Assembly: GCA_019454865.1 (NCBI GenBank)
Contig: JACFNJ010000056.1
Location: forward strand, 1 to 12,901
DNA: 12,901 nt
Direction of reading: 5' to 3'
DNA from: Bacteroidia bacterium
GTDB lineage: Bacteria; Bacteroidota; Bacteroidia; UKL13-3
Of this stretch, positions 1 through 8,368 are shown in pieces; the first letter of the stretch is position 1; each line of letters opens with the position of its first letter. The position numbers and the translations under genes were made by a program. The notes below the pieces were generated by a model, which made no database searches, had not been told where the DNA came from, and saw nothing but the letters and a program-made list of their open reading frames with translations.

Positions 1-1
1 T

Positions 2-823
2 AACTTTATTGTTACCAACAATAATTTTAGAGAGGGTAAAGTAAACTGGGAACTTACCAGCGAGTTAATTGAAAAAAAACTTACACCTATTGTAAACAAA
101 CAATTAGTAATAACGCAAGGATTTATTGGTGAAAGTAAAGAACATAATACCATTACACTAGGCAGAGAAGGTAGTGATTACAGTGCTGCAATATTTGCAT
201 ACGGATTAAAGGCTAATCATCTTACAATATGGAAAGATGTGGATGGTGTGATGAATGGTGATCCGAAAAAATTTGCAAACACCACAAAAATTGATGAATT
301 AAGCTATGAACAAGCTATCGAAATGGCGTATTATGGTGCAACGGTAATTCATCCAAAAACTATTCAACCATTACAAAACAGGCACATTCCATTGTATGTA
401 AAATCATTTGTAAACCCAATAGGCGAAGGCACAAAAATTAGCACATCAGCAAAAACAAACAAAACACCAATATTTATTTCTAAAAGCAATCAGATATTAC
501 TTTCTATTTCCAGTAAAGATTTTAGTTTTATTGTTGAAGATAATTTAAGCAGTATTTTCAACACATTTGCCAAGTATCATGTTAATATTAATTTGATGCA
601 AAACTCGGCAATAAGCTTCAGTGTTTGTATAGATAATAAAGGCGAAATTGTTGAAACCTTAAAAAATGAATTGAGCATTCATTATTCCATACATGCCAAT
701 GAAAATGTAGAACTACTTACAGTAATGCACCAAAACGATGAAAGCATAAAAGACGTATTAGCTGAGCGCACAGTACTGCTTGAACAAAAAACAAGAGCTA
801 CCGTACAATACATTTTGCAATAA
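2..823 (+). CDS. lysC: Aspartate kinase, C-terminal part (5' end outside window)
   Basis: Aspartokinase phosphorylates L-aspartate, the first step toward lysine/diaminopimelate, threonine and methionine. The reading frame is open from base 2 to the TAA at 821-823, giving 273 residues; a further N-terminal part with the start codon must lie upstream. The catalytic domain's end is clear: TLGREGSDYSAA (encoded near 151-189) is the aspartate-binding/phosphotransfer signature, and WKDVDGVMNGDP (near 230-265) is the nucleotide-binding segment. Next comes the conserved EMAYYGATVIHPKTI block. The last roughly 120 residues form a tandem ACT regulatory region ending LLEQKTRATVQYILQ, as in allosterically controlled aspartokinases. 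The frame stops there, so there is no fused homoserine dehydrogenase and the enzyme is monofunctional. Lysine feedback inhibition is likely from the family but not provable here. folK starts on the next base, implying co-transcription and coupled translation. The symbol is by family; Bacteroidota can carry more than one aspartokinase. Confidence 0.95.
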   Translation, partial: NFIVTNNNFREGKVNWELTSELIEKKLTPIVNKQLVITQGFIGESKEHNTITLGREGSDYSAAIFAYGLKANHLTIWKDVDGVMNGDPKKFANTTKIDELSYEQAIEMAYYGATVIHPKTIQPLQNRHIPLYVKSFVNPIGEGTKISTSAKTNKTPIFISKSNQILLSISSKDFSFIVEDNLSSIFNTFAKYHVNINLMQNSAISFSVCIDNKGEIVETLKNELSIHYSIHANENVELLTVMHQNDESIKDVLAERTVLLEQKTRATVQYILQ

Positions 824-1303
824 ATGCACCGCGTAATTCTATTAACCGGAAGCAACCAAGGTAATTGCTTAAACAACATTACAGAAGCAGCCAATTACAT
901 TTCTGCTAAAATTGGTACAATTAGTAAGCAATCATCCGTGTACAAGACAGCACCTTGGGGCAACACCAATCAACAATATTTTTTAAATCAAGTGTTGGAT
1001 GTTTTAACTACTAAAACAGCAGAACAAGTTTTAGAAAACCTACTTTCGATAGAGCAAAAAATGGGCAGAGTACGTTTGCAAAAATGGGCAGCGCGTACTA
1101 TTGATATTGATATTTTGTTTTATGACAATACCATATTACAACAAGCCAATTTACAAATACCACATCCGTTATTACATTTACGTAAATTTACTTTACTTCC
1201 TTTGCTTGAAATAGCCCCCGAGCTTATTCATCCTGTATTAAAAAAGGATATTAAGCAATTACTGATTGAATGTCCGGATACGGGTGTGGTGGAAAAAATG
1301 TAA
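824..1303 (+). CDS. folK: 2-amino-4-hydroxy-6-hydroxymethyldihydropteridine pyrophosphokinase (HPPK)
   Basis: HPPK transfers pyrophosphate from ATP to 6-hydroxymethyl-7,8-dihydropterin, giving the substrate that dihydropteroate synthase joins to pABA in folate synthesis; it is cytosolic. The 159-residue length is normal for a single-domain HPPK. Visible signatures are GSNQG at residues 9-13, the VYKTAPWG...Q..F.N substrate-binding block at 39-55, and E..MGR.R (R82, R84) followed by W88, R91 and the Mg-binding pair D94/D96 in RTIDIDIL. IPHP with H114 is the conserved histidine region. All are offset by zero or one from the E. coli residues, so the enzyme looks intact. The ATG directly follows the TAA of the aspartate kinase with no spacer, so translation is probably coupled by termination-reinitiation. 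The deoxynucleoside kinase follows after a short gap. Confidence 0.96.
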   Translation: MHRVILLTGSNQGNCLNNITEAANYISAKIGTISKQSSVYKTAPWGNTNQQYFLNQVLDVLTTKTAEQVLENLLSIEQKMGRVRLQKWAARTIDIDILFYDNTILQQANLQIPHPLLHLRKFTLLPLLEIAPELIHPVLKKDIKQLLIECPDTGVVEKM

Positions 1304-1338
1304 GAAACAATACAATGCTTTGCAGCACATTTGCAGCA

Positions 1339-1992
1339 ATGGCTATAAAACCGGAACATGACTATATTGCAATTGAAGGCAATATCGGAGCAGGCAAAAG
1401 CTCATTAGCCGAAATGCTTAGTAAAGAGTTTGGAGCTAAATTAATATTGGAAGAATTTGAAGATAATTCTTTTTTACCAAAGTTTTATAAAGACCCCAAA
1501 CGCTTTGCTTTTCCGCTTGAAATGAGTTTTTTGGCAGCACGGTTTAATCAACTAAAAAAACAACTTACAGAAACCGACTTGTTTCAAAAACAAATTGTAA
1601 GTGATTATATTTTTGCTAAGTGTCAATTGTTTTCAAAGGTAAACTTAGAAGACGATGAATACGAACTGTACTTAAAGCTTTTTGAAATAATTAATCAGCA
1701 ATTACGCATTCCTGATTTGCTGGTATATTTACACAACCCTATTGAAAAACTTCAATGGAATATAGTAAACAGAGGAAGAAGTTATGAGCAAAATATTTCG
1801 CCAGAATATCTACAAAACCTAAGCGAAACCTACCACGAATACTTATACTCCAATAAAAATCTGCGAATATTATATATTGATTGCAGCAACATTGATTTTG
1901 TGAACAATTCTACACACTATAAAAGTTTACTCAATGTAATTTGCAAATCATACACACCGGGCATACATCCTATTTCGTTTTTAACAGAGTAA
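1339..1992 (+). CDS. Deoxynucleoside kinase (dNK/dGK-dAK family)
   Basis: Phosphorylates deoxynucleosides (probably deoxyadenosine/deoxyguanosine, possibly broader) at the 5' hydroxyl for dNTP salvage. Counting from ATG 1339 (217 residues), the P-loop GNIGAGKSS lies at residues 14-22, preceded by YIAIE, the usual beta1 start of the family. EEF follows at about 38, then SDYIFAK in the D-R-Y/S-like position, and the lid NRGRSYEQNIS with paired arginines. Three in-frame starts exist. 1270 would overlap folK by 34 bases and add a low-complexity, non-conserved leader (MSGYGCGGKN). 1315 and 1339 both fall after folK. I prefer 1339 because relatives begin only a few residues before the IAIEGNIGAGK strand; 1315 is possible. 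There is no Shine-Dalgarno at any of them. Substrate preference cannot be read from sequence alone. The gene is co-directional with folK and likely the last of this operon, facing ligA across 33 bp. Confidence 0.92.
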   Translation: MAIKPEHDYIAIEGNIGAGKSSLAEMLSKEFGAKLILEEFEDNSFLPKFYKDPKRFAFPLEMSFLAARFNQLKKQLTETDLFQKQIVSDYIFAKCQLFSKVNLEDDEYELYLKLFEIINQQLRIPDLLVYLHNPIEKLQWNIVNRGRSYEQNISPEYLQNLSETYHEYLYSNKNLRILYIDCSNIDFVNNSTHYKSLLNVICKSYTPGIHPISFLTE

Positions 1993-2025
1993 CTAATTTT
2001 GCTTTTACCACACCAATTGCATGAA

Positions 2026-4104
2026 CTAATTTATCCATTGCATAAACTCTGCTTCGGTAATAATTGGTATTTGCAAATCGGTAGCTTTCTTTAGTTTTTC
2101 GGGTCCCATTTTATCTCCGGCTATCAAGTAGTTCAAACTTTTGCTAATACTACTCACATTTCTTCCTCCGTTTAGTTCAATTTTCTTTTTCAATTCATCT
2201 CTACTAATAGAAAATACACCCGAAACCAAGAAACTTTTACCTTCCAATCTATTGGTACGTACAATTCCTTTTTCTTCTATAATTTCCATCTGCAATCCTT
2301 GAGTTTTCAATACCTCACAGATTTGTTTATTTGCCGCATCTGCAAAAAACAATGTAACATTTTCAGCTATCTTCTCACCTATCTCATATATATCGGCTAT
2401 TTGTTCTTTAGTAGCATTAGCAATAGCATCAATAGAGCCAAAGTGTACTGCTAACTTTTTAGCAACTGTTTCGCCAACCATACGAATACCAAGTGCAAAC
2501 AAAACTCTTGCAAAAGGAACTTCTTTTGATTGATTTATTCCGTTGATAATATTTTGAGCTGTTTTGGCTTGAAGCGTTCGTTGTGTAATACTTTGTTTAT
2601 CGTCATTGAATGAAAAAATTTTCAATCCCAAAATTTGTTCATACGTTAATGTGTACAAGTCGGCATAATTTTTTATTAGCCCTGCATTAAATAACCCAGC
2701 AATTGTTTCTTCGCCTAAACCTTCAATATTCATTGCTTTTCTACCAATAAAGTGTTGAATTTTTCCAATTATTTGAGGCTTGCAATTTTGTTCATTTGGG
2801 CAATAGTGTATTGCCTCTCCATCTTTTCTAATTAATGGTGTAAAACACTCCGGACACTCTGTAATATAGTTAATAGGCAAAGCATTTGGGCTACGTTTGC
2901 TTAGTTCTACTCCTGTAACTTTTGGTATTATTTCACCACCTTTTTCTATATATACCCAATCGTTTTCGTGCAAGTTCAAACGTTCAATTTCATCAGCATT
3001 GTATAGACTTGCACGCTTAACTGTTGTTCCGGCAAGCTCAACAGGAGTAAGATTTGCCACCGGAGTTATAGCTCCTGTTCGCCCTACTTGATAGGTTATT
3101 TTTTCTAATAAAGTTAATGCACTTTGTGCTTTGTATTTATATGCAATTGCCCACCGCGGGTTTTTAGCTGTAAAACCAAGCTCTTGCTGCTGTGCATAGC
3201 TATTTACTTTTATTACCACTCCATCTATATCGTAGGTTAGTTTATCGCGTTGCTTATCGTAATAATGTATAAACTCCATTACTTCCTGTATGGATGAACA
3301 TTTTTTAAAATCTTTATTAACCGGAAATCCCCATTTTTCTGCTGCAAGCAAACTATTAAAATGCGTATCACTAATTGCATTATCGGTATATACAAAATAC
3401 AAAAAACAATCCAATGGACGTTTTGCAACCTCTGCACTATCCTGCATCTTAAGCGTACCGGAAGCAAAATTTCGTGGATTTTTATACAACCGTTCTTTTA
3501 TTTCGTTTTCATCGTAACCTTTGTTTTCTAATTCCTTTTTATATGCTGCATTTAGTCGTTCAAATGTTTTACGGTGCATGAAAATTTCACCACGTATTTC
3601 AAACAAATCCGGGTAATTTCCTTGTTTCAGTTGATGTGGTATAGATTGAATTGTTTTTACATTTGCTGTTACATCATCTCCTTGAACGCCATCACCACGA
3701 GTAACTGCACGAAGTAATTTACCATTTTGATAGGTTATACTAATTGCCAATCCGTCAAATTTCAATTCACACACATATTCTACTGCATCTCCAATGGTTT
3801 TTCTTATGCGTTCATCAAAATCCATCAAATCCTGCTCAGAGTATGTATTTCCTAAACTTAGCATAGGATATTTATGAATTACTTGCTTAAATTCTTTAGT
3901 AATTTCACCCCCTACTTTTTGGGTTGGCGAATTTTGATTAGCAAGCAGTGGAAAGTTTTTTTCTAATTCTTCCAACTCCTTTAACAACATATCAAAATCA
4001 TAATCGCTAATAATCGGTTGCGATAAAATATAATAATTGTAATTATGTTTTTGAATTTGCTGTGTTAGAAAATCAATACGATTTTTTGCTTCTAATTCAT
4101 TCAT
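2026..4104 (-). CDS. ligA: NAD-dependent DNA ligase LigA
   Basis: Seals nicks with 5'-phosphate and 3'-hydroxyl ends using NAD+, essential for Okazaki fragment joining and repair. At 692 residues it is full length and all domains are present. They are the N-terminal Ia domain with NYNYYILSQP..SDYDFD (about 21-38), the adenylation domain with CELKFDG, where K115 is the AMP-accepting lysine (same number as in E. coli), and EIRGE at about 169-173. DGVVIKV (294-300) and the OB-fold with VGRTGAITPVA (340-350) follow. The Cys4 zinc finger is C417, C420, C435 and C441. The helix-hairpin-helix repeats run about 450-600, and the BRCT domain about 619-692 (LEGKSFLVSGVFSISRDELK). The start is ATG at 4104. 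The gene is divergent from the first Wzi-like gene across 71 bp and convergent with the deoxynucleoside kinase. Nothing abnormal is seen. Confidence 0.98.
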   Translation of the reverse strand: MNELEAKNRIDFLTQQIQKHNYNYYILSQPIISDYDFDMLLKELEELEKNFPLLANQNSPTQKVGGEITKEFKQVIHKYPMLSLGNTYSEQDLMDFDERIRKTIGDAVEYVCELKFDGLAISITYQNGKLLRAVTRGDGVQGDDVTANVKTIQSIPHQLKQGNYPDLFEIRGEIFMHRKTFERLNAAYKKELENKGYDENEIKERLYKNPRNFASGTLKMQDSAEVAKRPLDCFLYFVYTDNAISDTHFNSLLAAEKWGFPVNKDFKKCSSIQEVMEFIHYYDKQRDKLTYDIDGVVIKVNSYAQQQELGFTAKNPRWAIAYKYKAQSALTLLEKITYQVGRTGAITPVANLTPVELAGTTVKRASLYNADEIERLNLHENDWVYIEKGGEIIPKVTGVELSKRSPNALPINYITECPECFTPLIRKDGEAIHYCPNEQNCKPQIIGKIQHFIGRKAMNIEGLGEETIAGLFNAGLIKNYADLYTLTYEQILGLKIFSFNDDKQSITQRTLQAKTAQNIINGINQSKEVPFARVLFALGIRMVGETVAKKLAVHFGSIDAIANATKEQIADIYEIGEKIAENVTLFFADAANKQICEVLKTQGLQMEIIEEKGIVRTNRLEGKSFLVSGVFSISRDELKKKIELNGGRNVSSISKSLNYLIAGDKMGPEKLKKATDLQIPIITEAEFMQWIN

Positions 4105-4163
4105 TGCTGCTAAATAAGTTTATTTTGCACGAAAATGATACTTTCAAAACATAAAATAATCTG

Positions 4164-4171
4164 CATATTTG
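4164..4171 (+). promoter_or_regulatory. Weak -7-like box before the Wzi-like operon
   Basis: CATATTTG matches TAnnTTTG at all fixed positions but the first. It ends 4 bases before the ATG at 4176, so a transcript from it would be nearly leaderless. The divergent gap to ligA is only 71 bp and must hold promoters for both genes. This is the best plus-strand candidate I see there, but it is weak. For ligA the minus strand only offers TATGTTTTG at 4145-4153, with one extra base. Confidence 0.25.
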
Positions 4172-4175
4172 TTTC

Positions 4176-5879
4176 ATGAGAGTAATTGTGCGGATTTTTA
4201 CACTATTAATTCTATTTGCTTGCAATGCAATTGCACAAAGTTCGTATGTTCCGCTTGGTTCGTACACAATGCATGTATTAGACCGAATGGAAATAAAGCA
4301 AGGTTTTTTGGCTGAGCCAAGCGAATTTAACACTACCACAAAAGCATATTTACGTTATAGAATTGCAGATTTTGCACTAAAAATTGATTCTACTATACCT
4401 AACCTTAGTCCACAAGATCGCTTTAATTGCGATTATTTAAAGATTGATAATTTTGAATACAGCCATGCACCGGAAAGTAAATCCAAAAAGCAATTTAAAA
4501 ACATGGGCATCTATCGTGAAAAGGCGGCATTGTATAGTGTTCAGATTCCTGATTTTGATTTAATAGTTAATCCTGTGTTGTATTTGCGTGGTGAGTATGA
4601 CTCCAAACGAAACGACAGATTACCTTATTTTGTAAACCGAGGCTTAAACATTCGTGGAAGAATAGGTAAACACATAAGTTTTTTTACGGAAGTAGCTGAA
4701 GAAATACAAAGTTTAAATTGGTGGAACCTGGATTATTACTTACAAAATGGTGTTTTAGCCGGACAAAACTTTATTAATACCAACACATTCAAACCTAATG
4801 AGTCCATTCTTTTCAGTTATTGGAACGCCTCGGGGTATATTGCTTTTCAGGCAGGAAAATATTTTGATTTACAATTTGGGCATGGCAAAAACTTTATTGG
4901 CAATGGCTATCGTTCGTTAATGCGTTCCGACTTTTCTACTAACAATTTATTTTTTAGAGCAAATACACGAATTTGGAAAATAAATTACACAAACATTTAC
5001 GGCTACTTATACGATTATGTGCCTTTGGTTACGCGTGCTGATGCCATTAAGCAACATTATTATGCTACTACCTATGCCAATGTAAATGTTACCAAAAACT
5101 TAAACATAGGATTGTTTGAAACAACTGTATTCAGTAGAGATTCAGGATACGAACACACCGGTTATGATTTACAATATTTAAACCCAATAATATTTTACAA
5201 TGCTATAGATAACGGAAGAAATAGTCCGGACAAAAACATTCTTGGTATTGATTTTAAATACAATTTCTTAAAAAAATATCAACTATACGGACAATTTGTA
5301 TTATCCGAAATGAATATTTTTAAGCGATTAACACAACCGGATTGGTGGGGACAAAAAGAAGCATATCAAATTGGGGCTAAGTTAATAGATTTTTTGGGAG
5401 TGAATAATTTGGATATACAATTAGAATATAACCAAGCAAGACCATACAGTTACACTTCATTTAATCCTAAAAATGCGTATGTTAATTACAGACAAAGCAT
5501 GGCACATCCATTAGGAGCTAATTTCAGAGAAGGACTAACTATTATAAAATACCAACCCACCAATAAATTATTTTTAAATACTTTAGTAAGTTATAGCATA
5601 TACGGAAATGATACAAACGGAAGTAATTGGGGCAAAAACATTGCACTAAGCTACGATTCCCGCATGCGGGAGTTTGGTAATTTTATTGGGCAAGGTGTTG
5701 CTACATCTATGCTAATTATTGCACCAACTGCAAGCTATATGTTAAAACACAATTTCTTTATTGATTTACAACTATCCTACCGTAGTGTGAAAAGTAAGTT
5801 AGCAATTTTTGAATCGGAAATGCTTAATTTGGGAGTAGCTATTCGGTGGAATATTAATATGCGGGAGTGTAACTATTAA
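4176..5879 (+). CDS. Wzi-like outer membrane beta-barrel protein, copy 1
   Basis: A 567-residue secreted protein. Residues 1-20 are a signal peptide with cleavage after AIA, leaving Q21-SSYVPL. The rest is rich in alternating aromatic/polar strands typical of an outer-membrane beta-barrel. It fits the Bacteroidota 'capsule assembly Wzi' family (PF14052-like), also sometimes annotated near gliding protein RemB. E. coli Wzi is an outer-membrane lectin anchoring capsular polysaccharide, but that role is only inferred here and no capsule genes are visible. Family-type blocks are FQAGKYFDLQFGHGKNFIGNGYR (near 224-246; core DLQFGHG..FIGNGYR), DSGY..TGYDLQYLNPIIFY, ARPYSYTSF and MAHPLGANF. A second, closely similar gene follows after 4 bases, so the two are co-transcribed. 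The ATG at 4176 gives the signal peptide directly, supporting that start. The last strands end VAIRWNINMRECNY, a plausible barrel terminus. Confidence 0.8.
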   Translation: MRVIVRIFTLLILFACNAIAQSSYVPLGSYTMHVLDRMEIKQGFLAEPSEFNTTTKAYLRYRIADFALKIDSTIPNLSPQDRFNCDYLKIDNFEYSHAPESKSKKQFKNMGIYREKAALYSVQIPDFDLIVNPVLYLRGEYDSKRNDRLPYFVNRGLNIRGRIGKHISFFTEVAEEIQSLNWWNLDYYLQNGVLAGQNFINTNTFKPNESILFSYWNASGYIAFQAGKYFDLQFGHGKNFIGNGYRSLMRSDFSTNNLFFRANTRIWKINYTNIYGYLYDYVPLVTRADAIKQHYYATTYANVNVTKNLNIGLFETTVFSRDSGYEHTGYDLQYLNPIIFYNAIDNGRNSPDKNILGIDFKYNFLKKYQLYGQFVLSEMNIFKRLTQPDWWGQKEAYQIGAKLIDFLGVNNLDIQLEYNQARPYSYTSFNPKNAYVNYRQSMAHPLGANFREGLTIIKYQPTNKLFLNTLVSYSIYGNDTNGSNWGKNIALSYDSRMREFGNFIGQGVATSMLIIAPTASYMLKHNFFIDLQLSYRSVKSKLAIFESEMLNLGVAIRWNINMRECNY

Positions 5880-5883
5880 AACC

Positions 5884-7575
5884 ATGAAAGTACGTTTATT
5901 AATAAGTATAGTATTATGTTGCTTGGCTAATTTAATGTATGCACAAGGTTCATATATTCCGTTGCAATCTACCACTCAACATTTATTAGATCGTTTTGAA
6001 ATTAAATCAGGACGATTGGCAATGCCCGAAGAGTTTAACACATCTGCCAAATACATGCAACGCCAACGCATAGCACTTTATATTGACAGCTTTAACATAA
6101 GCGGGCTAAAACTTAGTAAAGTAGATTATGCCAATATGGAGTATTTGCAAAATGACAACTTTGAATTTACAAATGCAGAATCAACCAAAAGTAAAAAATC
6201 AATATTAGGAACATATAAATACAAATCTGCTTTCTTTGGGCTAAAATCCAAAGATTATACACTAATCTTAAACCCGGTTACACAACTGCAAATGGGTTAC
6301 GATACCAAACTTAAACAACTTACACAAATTAATAACAGAGGTATAGAACTGAGAGGAACTTTAGGAAACAAAATTGGTTTTTACAGTACTTTTAGCAACG
6401 AGATAATTAATCCTAACAGTTGGGTAGAAAATTATTACCAAAATAATCATGTAATACCCGGTGCATCATACTTAAAGTTAGCAACAGATACATCAACATT
6501 ACAAATAAATCACAATACTGCCAGCGCATATTTAGTCATTCAACCTAATAAATTTATTGATTTACAATTTGGGCATGGAAGAAATTTTATTGGAAATGGG
6601 TATCGTACATTTTATATAAGTGATTTTAGTCGCGACCATTTATTTTTACGAGCAAATACTCATTTTTGGAAAATTAATTACACCAATATTTGGGGGCAGA
6701 TTTACGATTGGTCAAAACAAAGCCAACGCATTTTACCTAAACGACATTTTTATGCCACAACTTATGCAAATGTGAATTTAAGCAAATCAGTAAATATTGG
6801 ATTGTTTCAAACCATTGTATTCCAACGCGACAGTGGATACAGCAATGGAGGTTATGATTTAGAATACCTAAACCCCGTAATATTTTACAAACCAATTGAG
6901 AATGGATTAAACAGCCCGGATAAGGCTATATTGGGAGGTGATATCAAATGGAATTTTGCAAAGCATTTTCAAATTTATAGTCAAATTGTTATAAGTGAAT
7001 TTCGCATAAAAGACATTATAAATCACAATGGTTGGTTTGGTAACAAGTGGGCTTCACAAATTGGAGCCAAATACATAGATGTTTTTGGAATAAATAATCT
7101 GGATTTACAAGCAGAATTAAACATTGCTCGCCCTTACATGTACACTTCTTTCTCATCACTCAATGCTTATGTAAATTTCAATCAAAACATGGCTCATCCA
7201 ATGGGAGCAAATTTTTATGAAAGTATTGGAATAATTCGATATCAACCTACACATAAATTATTTTTAAAGGCAACAAGTATGTTTATTACGTACGGAGCTG
7301 ATACCAATGGGAGCAACTGGGGACAAAATATTAAATTACCTTATGTTTCTGTGGTGCTAAACCAAGAATTTGGAAATACAATTGCACAAGGAGTAAGAAC
7401 AAATATTTTATTAATGGACTTAAACATTAGTTACATGATAAAACATAATTTGTTTATTGAAACTCAAGTACAATACCGAAAAGCAAGTAGCAATTACACA
7501 CCATACAATAGTACGGCAATTGTTTGTAACCTTGGTGTACGTTGGAATTTTAATGAGCGAAGATGGGATTTTTAA
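5884..7575 (+). CDS. Wzi-like outer membrane beta-barrel protein, copy 2 (tandem paralogue)
   Basis: A 563-residue paralogue of the preceding gene, with the same architecture throughout. Signal peptide 1-20 is cleaved after MYA, leaving Q21-GSYIPL. Next come the LLDRFEIKSGRLAMPEEFNT N-terminal block, an NRGIELRGTLGNKIGFY segment, and the core DLQFGHGRNFIGNGYR at 226-241 (15 of 16 residues identical to copy 1). Further shared blocks are YDLEYLNPVIFY, NSPDKAILG, NIARPYMYTSF and MAHPMGANF. The C-terminus is NLGVRWNFNERRWDF, ending in aromatic Phe as barrel proteins often do. It probably arose by tandem duplication. Divergence is spread across the whole length rather than in one domain, so this is not a recent perfect copy. 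Function as a polysaccharide- or surface-associated outer-membrane protein is inferred from family only. Stop-to-start spacing to copy 1 is 4 bases (5880-5883), so the genes are translated from one message. Confidence 0.8.
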   Translation: MKVRLLISIVLCCLANLMYAQGSYIPLQSTTQHLLDRFEIKSGRLAMPEEFNTSAKYMQRQRIALYIDSFNISGLKLSKVDYANMEYLQNDNFEFTNAESTKSKKSILGTYKYKSAFFGLKSKDYTLILNPVTQLQMGYDTKLKQLTQINNRGIELRGTLGNKIGFYSTFSNEIINPNSWVENYYQNNHVIPGASYLKLATDTSTLQINHNTASAYLVIQPNKFIDLQFGHGRNFIGNGYRTFYISDFSRDHLFLRANTHFWKINYTNIWGQIYDWSKQSQRILPKRHFYATTYANVNLSKSVNIGLFQTIVFQRDSGYSNGGYDLEYLNPVIFYKPIENGLNSPDKAILGGDIKWNFAKHFQIYSQIVISEFRIKDIINHNGWFGNKWASQIGAKYIDVFGINNLDLQAELNIARPYMYTSFSSLNAYVNFNQNMAHPMGANFYESIGIIRYQPTHKLFLKATSMFITYGADTNGSNWGQNIKLPYVSVVLNQEFGNTIAQGVRTNILLMDLNISYMIKHNLFIETQVQYRKASSNYTPYNSTAIVCNLGVRWNFNERRWDF

Positions 7576-7610
7576 TGTTTGCACTTTTTACAGTTTTTAA
7601 CGAAAATTGC

Positions 7611-7642
7611 AACTCAATTATTAATAAATAAAAAACAAAAAA
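7611..7642 (+). promoter_or_regulatory. A-rich leader before yebC in place of a Shine-Dalgarno
   Basis: The bases before the ATG are almost only A and T, with long A runs (TAAAAAACAAAAAA directly upstream) and no AGGAGG-like sequence. In Bacteroidota such A-rich, unstructured leaders commonly support translation starts. This decides in favour of ATG 7643, which also gives the family-typical MGR N-terminus. Confidence 0.45.
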
Positions 7643-8353
7643 ATGGGTCGAATATTTGAAAAGAGAAAACACAAAATGTTTGCACGTTATGCAAAAATGA
7701 GTCAAACATTTACAAAAATCGGAAAAGAAATTGCAATAGCAGTGAAAGCCGGAGGTGGCGACCCAGAAGGAAACTCCAGATTACGTGCAATAATTGCCAA
7801 TGCAAAGGCGGCAAATATGCCTAAAGCCAATATTGAAGCAGCAATTGCTCGTGCTACCAGCAAACAAGACAAAGATTTTGAAGAAATAGCTTATGAAGGA
7901 AAAGGACCGCATAGCGTAGTAATGTTTATTGAGGCTGCAACTGATAATCCAACTCGTACGGTTGCAAACTTACGCAGTTATTTCAACAAAAAAGGCGGGC
8001 AGCTAATGGTTAGCGGTTCGTTGGATTTTATGTTCAGCAGAAAAGGTGTTTTCCGAATTGCAGCTAATGGTATTAACATTGAAGAATTGGAATTAGAGTT
8101 GATAGATTTTGGTTTAGAAGAAATAGAAGATGATGGTGAAGGACACTTAATTATTTATGTTCCATTTACTGAATTTGGTTCAATGCAAAAGGCCATTGAA
8201 GATAAAAAATTAGAAATGCTAAACGCTGAATTGGTACGTGTACCAACAAATACCATTGAACTTACCGAAGAACAAGAAAATGAAGTGCAAGCTTTATTAG
8301 ACTTGATAGAGGAGGATGATGATATTACAAATGTTTACACCAATATCAAGTAA
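7643..8353 (+). CDS. yebC: YebC/PmpR family protein
   Basis: A 236-residue member of the YebC/PmpR/TACO1 family, of normal length. These proteins were long annotated as transcriptional regulators. More recent work on the family, including mitochondrial TACO1, points to a role in translation through difficult sequences such as proline runs; which applies here is not shown by the sequence. The N-terminus MGRIFEKRKHKMFARYAKMSQTFTKIGKEI is the Bacteroidota variant of the usual MAGHSKWANI..K..D..RGK.FTK.. start. It is followed by GGGDPEGNSRLRAII..AKA.NMPK.NIE.AI, EEIAYEGKGP and ATDNPTRTVANLRSYF.KKGG. The C-terminus has the acidic LIEEDDDITNVYTNIK typical of the family. The ATG at 7643 is preceded by an A-rich leader (about 7611-7642) without Shine-Dalgarno. 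The gene follows the second Wzi-like gene by 67 bp, in which I see only a weak promoter candidate. Confidence 0.95.
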   Translation: MGRIFEKRKHKMFARYAKMSQTFTKIGKEIAIAVKAGGGDPEGNSRLRAIIANAKAANMPKANIEAAIARATSKQDKDFEEIAYEGKGPHSVVMFIEAATDNPTRTVANLRSYFNKKGGQLMVSGSLDFMFSRKGVFRIAANGINIEELELELIDFGLEEIEDDGEGHLIIYVPFTEFGSMQKAIEDKKLEMLNAELVRVPTNTIELTEEQENEVQALLDLIEEDDDITNVYTNIK

Positions 8354-8368
8354 TTTTTTAAAAAAATT
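8352..8368. terminator. AT-only palindrome just after yebC, possible weak terminator
   Basis: AATTTTTT-A-AAAAAATT is a perfect inverted repeat of 8-bp arms around one base. It begins within the yebC stop codon, in the 84-bp gap where yebC and the RsmB-like gene converge. A one-base loop and a stem without G or C make it a poor intrinsic hairpin; the T run may still aid termination. No better terminator is visible in the gap. Confidence 0.2.

Noticed and set aside
682..894. Minus-strand open frame of 70 codons across the aspartokinase-folK junction
   Set aside because: It lies inside two well-supported genes on the other strand and has no recognisable domain, so it is a shadow frame.
1991..2032. 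Direct repeat AACTAATTT at 1991-1999 and 2024-2032 between the deoxynucleoside kinase and ligA stops
   Set aside because: Nine AT-rich bases repeated once across a 33-bp convergent gap is expected by chance and no mobile element is nearby.
2897..3517. Short open frames inside ligA on both strands (2897-3091, 3279-3467, 3290-3517)
   Set aside because: They are wholly contained in a complete ligA with all domains intact; the encoded peptides have no family features.
4097..4339. Minus-strand open frame covering the ligA/Wzi-like divergent gap
   Set aside because: It overlaps the start of both flanking genes and the signal peptide of the Wzi-like gene, and shows no domain.
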